A DNA stretch of 7,133 nucleotides from Actinomycetota bacterium (GTDB lineage: Bacteria; Actinomycetota; Humimicrobiia; Humimicrobiales; Humimicrobiaceae). The stretch is from the NCBI GenBank assembly GCA_015711775.1, contig JACVJB010000037.1:1-7133 (forward strand), written 5' to 3'. This document shows positions 5,076 to 7,133 of the stretch, piece by piece (the stretch's first letter is position 1; the number at the start of each line of letters is the position of its first letter). The notes beneath the pieces were generated by a model that worked only from the letters and a program-made list of their open reading frames with translations, was not told the origin of the DNA and ran no database searches. Both the position numbers and the translations under genes were made by a program.

Positions 5076-6605
5076 ATGAGCGGAATTTCAGAAAACAACA
5101 CTCTTCTTTCAATGAACGGCATTACCAAGATATTTCCCGGTGTCGTAGCTTTAAAAGATGTTGACTTTGAAATAAAATATGGGGAAGTACACGCGCTTGT
5201 TGGTGAAAATGGCGCTGGCAAATCAACACTCATAAAAATCCTCAGTGGCCTTTACAGGCCGGATTCCGGTGAAATTCTGCTGGAAGGCAGTAAAGTCTTT
5301 TTTACAAACACTCATCAGGCTCAGCAGAATAATATTGCAGTTATTTACCAGGAGTTTAACCTGGTTCCGGATCTGTCAGTGGCTGAAAATATTTTTATAG
5401 GCAGGGAACCCAAAACCTTAGGAAAAATTTTTATCAACTGGAAAAAAATAAATACTGGAGCTACAAAGATACTGGAAAAACTTGATATAGCGCTTGACTG
5501 CAGAAGATTCGTCTCGGACCTTTCAATTGCAGAGCGCCAGATGGTTGAAATTGCAAAGGCGCTTTCACTTAATGCAAAGCTCATAATTATGGATGAACCG
5601 ACAGCAACTCTTACTGAAAAAGAAGTTGTAAAGCTTTTTGAAATAATCTATGAGCTTAAAAAACAGGGCGTTTCCATTATTTATATTTCTCACCGGCTGG
5701 AGGAGGCTTTTAAGCTTTCAGAACGTATAACTGTACTGCGTGACGGAAAAAAAATAGGTACAAAGCTAACCTCGCAGACCAGCCAGGATGAAATAGTTTC
5801 AATGATGGTGGGAAAAGTTGTTAAAGACTATTTTGGAGGCAGTAAAGCTGAAAGCAAAGACAGGGATGTTATTTTGCAGATAAGCAACTACAGTATAGCA
5901 GAGCATGTTTATGATGTAAGCTTTAAACTTCATAAAGGTGAAATACTCGGATTTGCAGGTGTCCTTGGCTCAGGCATTCACAGTCTGCTGCGCTCAATTT
6001 ACGGGGCAACCCCAAAGACAAAAGGGGAAGTGTTTTTTGAGGGCAGCCCTGTTGCAATCAACAGCACAAAAGATGCGATAAAACTTGGTATAGGTTTTGT
6101 CACTGAAGACAGAAAGGGGGAGGGGATACTGTATGATATGTCAGTTCTACAGAACCTGACAATTATCGTAATTAAATCGCTGACATTTTTAAAAGGGCTT
6201 TTTGTTAAAGCAAAAAAAGAAAAAGAAGTATTTGACAGCATGAGCAGTAATTTGGATATAAAGTTTGCAAATTTAAATCAGAGAATAATTTTTTTAAGCG
6301 GCGGCAATCAGCAAAAGGTTATAATAGGAAGGACCCTTTTATCCAATTGCAAGGTGCTGATACTTCTTGAACCCACAAGAGGCATAGATGTGGGCGCAAA
6401 GGCTGAGATCCACAGGATTATGCGGGAACTTGCCAACAAAGGTATCTCAATTATTCTTTCATCTTCTGAGCTTCCGGAGCTGGTAAATCTTACAGACAGG
6501 TGCATCGCGCTTTATAAAGGCAAAATTAATGCGGAATTTACACGGGAAAACATGGATGAGGAAAAACTTGTTGCTGCGCAGATAGGGCAGGTAATAAATG
6601 ATTAA
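5076..6605 (+). CDS. Sugar ABC transporter ATP-binding protein, double NBD (RbsA/MglA/XylG family)
   Basis: This 509-residue protein has two fused nucleotide-binding domains and energises uptake of a monosaccharide or related compound. Domain 1 (about 12-250) is complete: Walker A GENGAGKST (43-51), Q-loop Gln92, signature LSIAERQ (149-155), Walker B LIIMDEP with D173 and E174, and His206 in YISHRLEE. Domain 2 (about 265-505) has the degenerate Walker A usual in the family (GVLGSGIHSLL, 295-305), EDRKGEG (344-350) and a good signature LSGGNQQKV (408-416). Its Walker B reads VLILLEPTRG, with Leu431 where the family has Asp. Length is normal for the family (about 500). The substrate cannot be told from the sequence. 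ATG 5076 is the first possible start, but no Shine-Dalgarno site precedes it; Met13 (5112) is no better. The gene overlaps the permease gene by 8 bp. Confidence 0.93.
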   Translation: MSGISENNTLLSMNGITKIFPGVVALKDVDFEIKYGEVHALVGENGAGKSTLIKILSGLYRPDSGEILLEGSKVFFTNTHQAQQNNIAVIYQEFNLVPDLSVAENIFIGREPKTLGKIFINWKKINTGATKILEKLDIALDCRRFVSDLSIAERQMVEIAKALSLNAKLIIMDEPTATLTEKEVVKLFEIIYELKKQGVSIIYISHRLEEAFKLSERITVLRDGKKIGTKLTSQTSQDEIVSMMVGKVVKDYFGGSKAESKDRDVILQISNYSIAEHVYDVSFKLHKGEILGFAGVLGSGIHSLLRSIYGATPKTKGEVFFEGSPVAINSTKDAIKLGIGFVTEDRKGEGILYDMSVLQNLTIIVIKSLTFLKGLFVKAKKEKEVFDSMSSNLDIKFANLNQRIIFLSGGNQQKVIIGRTLLSNCKVLILLEPTRGIDVGAKAEIHRIMRELANKGISIILSSSELPELVNLTDRCIALYKGKINAEFTRENMDEEKLVAAQIGQVIND

Positions 6606-7133
6606 ATTTTTAAAACTTTATGAAAAAATAGGAATATTCATACTTATTGTAATTGCAGGCGTGTTTCTTGCCATTGCAAGTCCCAACTTTTTAAAAACTG
6701 ACACTATTTTAAACATTATTACCCAGGGCACATACGGGGCAATTGTGGGTTTTGGCATGGTGTTAGCAATAACAAGCGGAGGATTTGATCTTTCTGTTGA
6801 TGCGGTAGTTGCTCTTACAAGCGTATTTCTTTCAATACTAATACCGGATATCGGAATTCCATCAGCTATTATAATATCTGTAATCATTAGCTGTTTTGTG
6901 GGGTTTTTAAACGGAGTCATTATAACGAAATTTGGAGTAAACCCGCTTATTACGACTCTTTCAATGGCAACTATTGTAAGGGGGGTAGCTCTTCTTATTG
7001 CAAACGGTAAACAGATACCGATAAGCGGAACCAGGTTTTCGGTAATTGGCACAGGCAAGCTGCTGGGCATTCCTGTTCCTATTTATATAATGATAGCGCT
7101 TTTTATTATATTCTATCTTCTTTTAAGCCAGAC
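6598..7133 (+). CDS. Sugar ABC transporter permease (RbsC-like), 3' end cut by window edge
   Basis: The frame is open from ATG 6598 to the right edge (178 full codons of an expected total near 320). It encodes a hydrophobic membrane protein. The first membrane segment is at about 11-28, followed by the family hallmark GMVLAITSGGFDLSVDAVVAL (53-73), equivalent to the TGGIDLSVG motif of RbsC-type permeases. Next come a membrane helix at about 88-107 and NGVIITKFGVNPLITTLS (105-122) with RG at 128-129, and a further helix at about 160-176. It forms the membrane channel for the ATPase encoded just upstream. The start overlaps the ATPase stop (6603-6605), which indicates translational coupling; AGGGCAGG at 6584-6591 is the likely ribosome binding site, 6 bases upstream. 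A substrate-binding protein gene is not in the window and would be expected downstream. Confidence 0.92.
   Translation, partial: MIKFLKLYEKIGIFILIVIAGVFLAIASPNFLKTDTILNIITQGTYGAIVGFGMVLAITSGGFDLSVDAVVALTSVFLSILIPDIGIPSAIIISVIISCFVGFLNGVIITKFGVNPLITTLSMATIVRGVALLIANGKQIPISGTRFSVIGTGKLLGIPVPIYIMIALFIIFYLLLSQ

Noticed and set aside
6618..7070. Minus-strand open frame of 150 codons opposite the permease
   Set aside because: It is the mirror of a hydrophobic membrane protein gene; the plus frame has the RbsC-type hallmark and an overlap with the ATPase gene.

Overview
The window is AT-rich bacterial DNA. Shine-Dalgarno sites are strong, three of the seven real genes start with TTG, and there is an Mgl/Rbs-type sugar ABC operon, a bacterial lipoprotein signal, and an ATP-cone/nuclease fusion. 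These fit a low-GC, probably anaerobic or fermentative bacterium. The sequence alone does not fix the phylum: there is no rRNA, tRNA or other marker gene. No insertion sequence, CRISPR array or RNA gene was found.

Layout. (1) Positions 1 to about 575 hold no intact gene. On the minus strand there is a decayed piece of an AAA ATPase (COG1373/DUF4143-like) at the left edge, and what looks like the first codons of a RelB/Phd-type antitoxin, with a good ribosome binding site and then a stop. This is a small graveyard of accessory genes. (2) 630-2302, plus strand: a class I SAM-dependent methyltransferase followed after 35 bp by a nuclease-fold protein. The second protein carries an N-terminal ATP-cone, an Mrr-like PD-(D/E)xK core and a C-terminal helix-hairpin-helix-like tail. 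They have a promoter at 553-580. (3) 2354-3784, minus strand: a papain-like (C1) cysteine peptidase without a signal peptide, and downstream of it a small DUF4332-type helix-hairpin-helix protein. (4) 3957-4862, plus strand, divergent from the peptidase: a predicted membrane-anchored lipoprotein with a coiled-coil stalk and a trypsin-like serine protease domain. (5) 5076 to the right edge, plus strand: a sugar ABC transporter operon, with the double ATPase (RbsA/MglA/XylG family) overlapping the RbsC-type permease by 8 bp. The permease is cut by the window edge.

How the genes may work together. The transporter genes form one functional unit: the ATPase drives the permease, and a periplasmic or lipoprotein sugar-binding protein is expected outside the window. 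A promoter (TTGACA at 4922), a 12-bp inverted repeat and a CG-centred palindrome of LacI-operator type lie upstream, suggesting repressor control. The central block (methyltransferase, ATP-cone nuclease, HhH protein, papain, anchored trypsin) has the look of an accessory cluster. The nuclease tail and the DUF4332 protein appear to share the same HhH-type module, and two unrelated proteases are divergently transcribed. Whether these act as one system is inference only.

The main oddities are these. The second ATPase domain has lost the Walker B aspartate. A 15-bp repeat is read in two frames to build both the signal-peptide core and the lipobox. The remnant antitoxin and AAA gene lie at the left end. 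The ATPase gene has no visible Shine-Dalgarno site although its neighbours have one.
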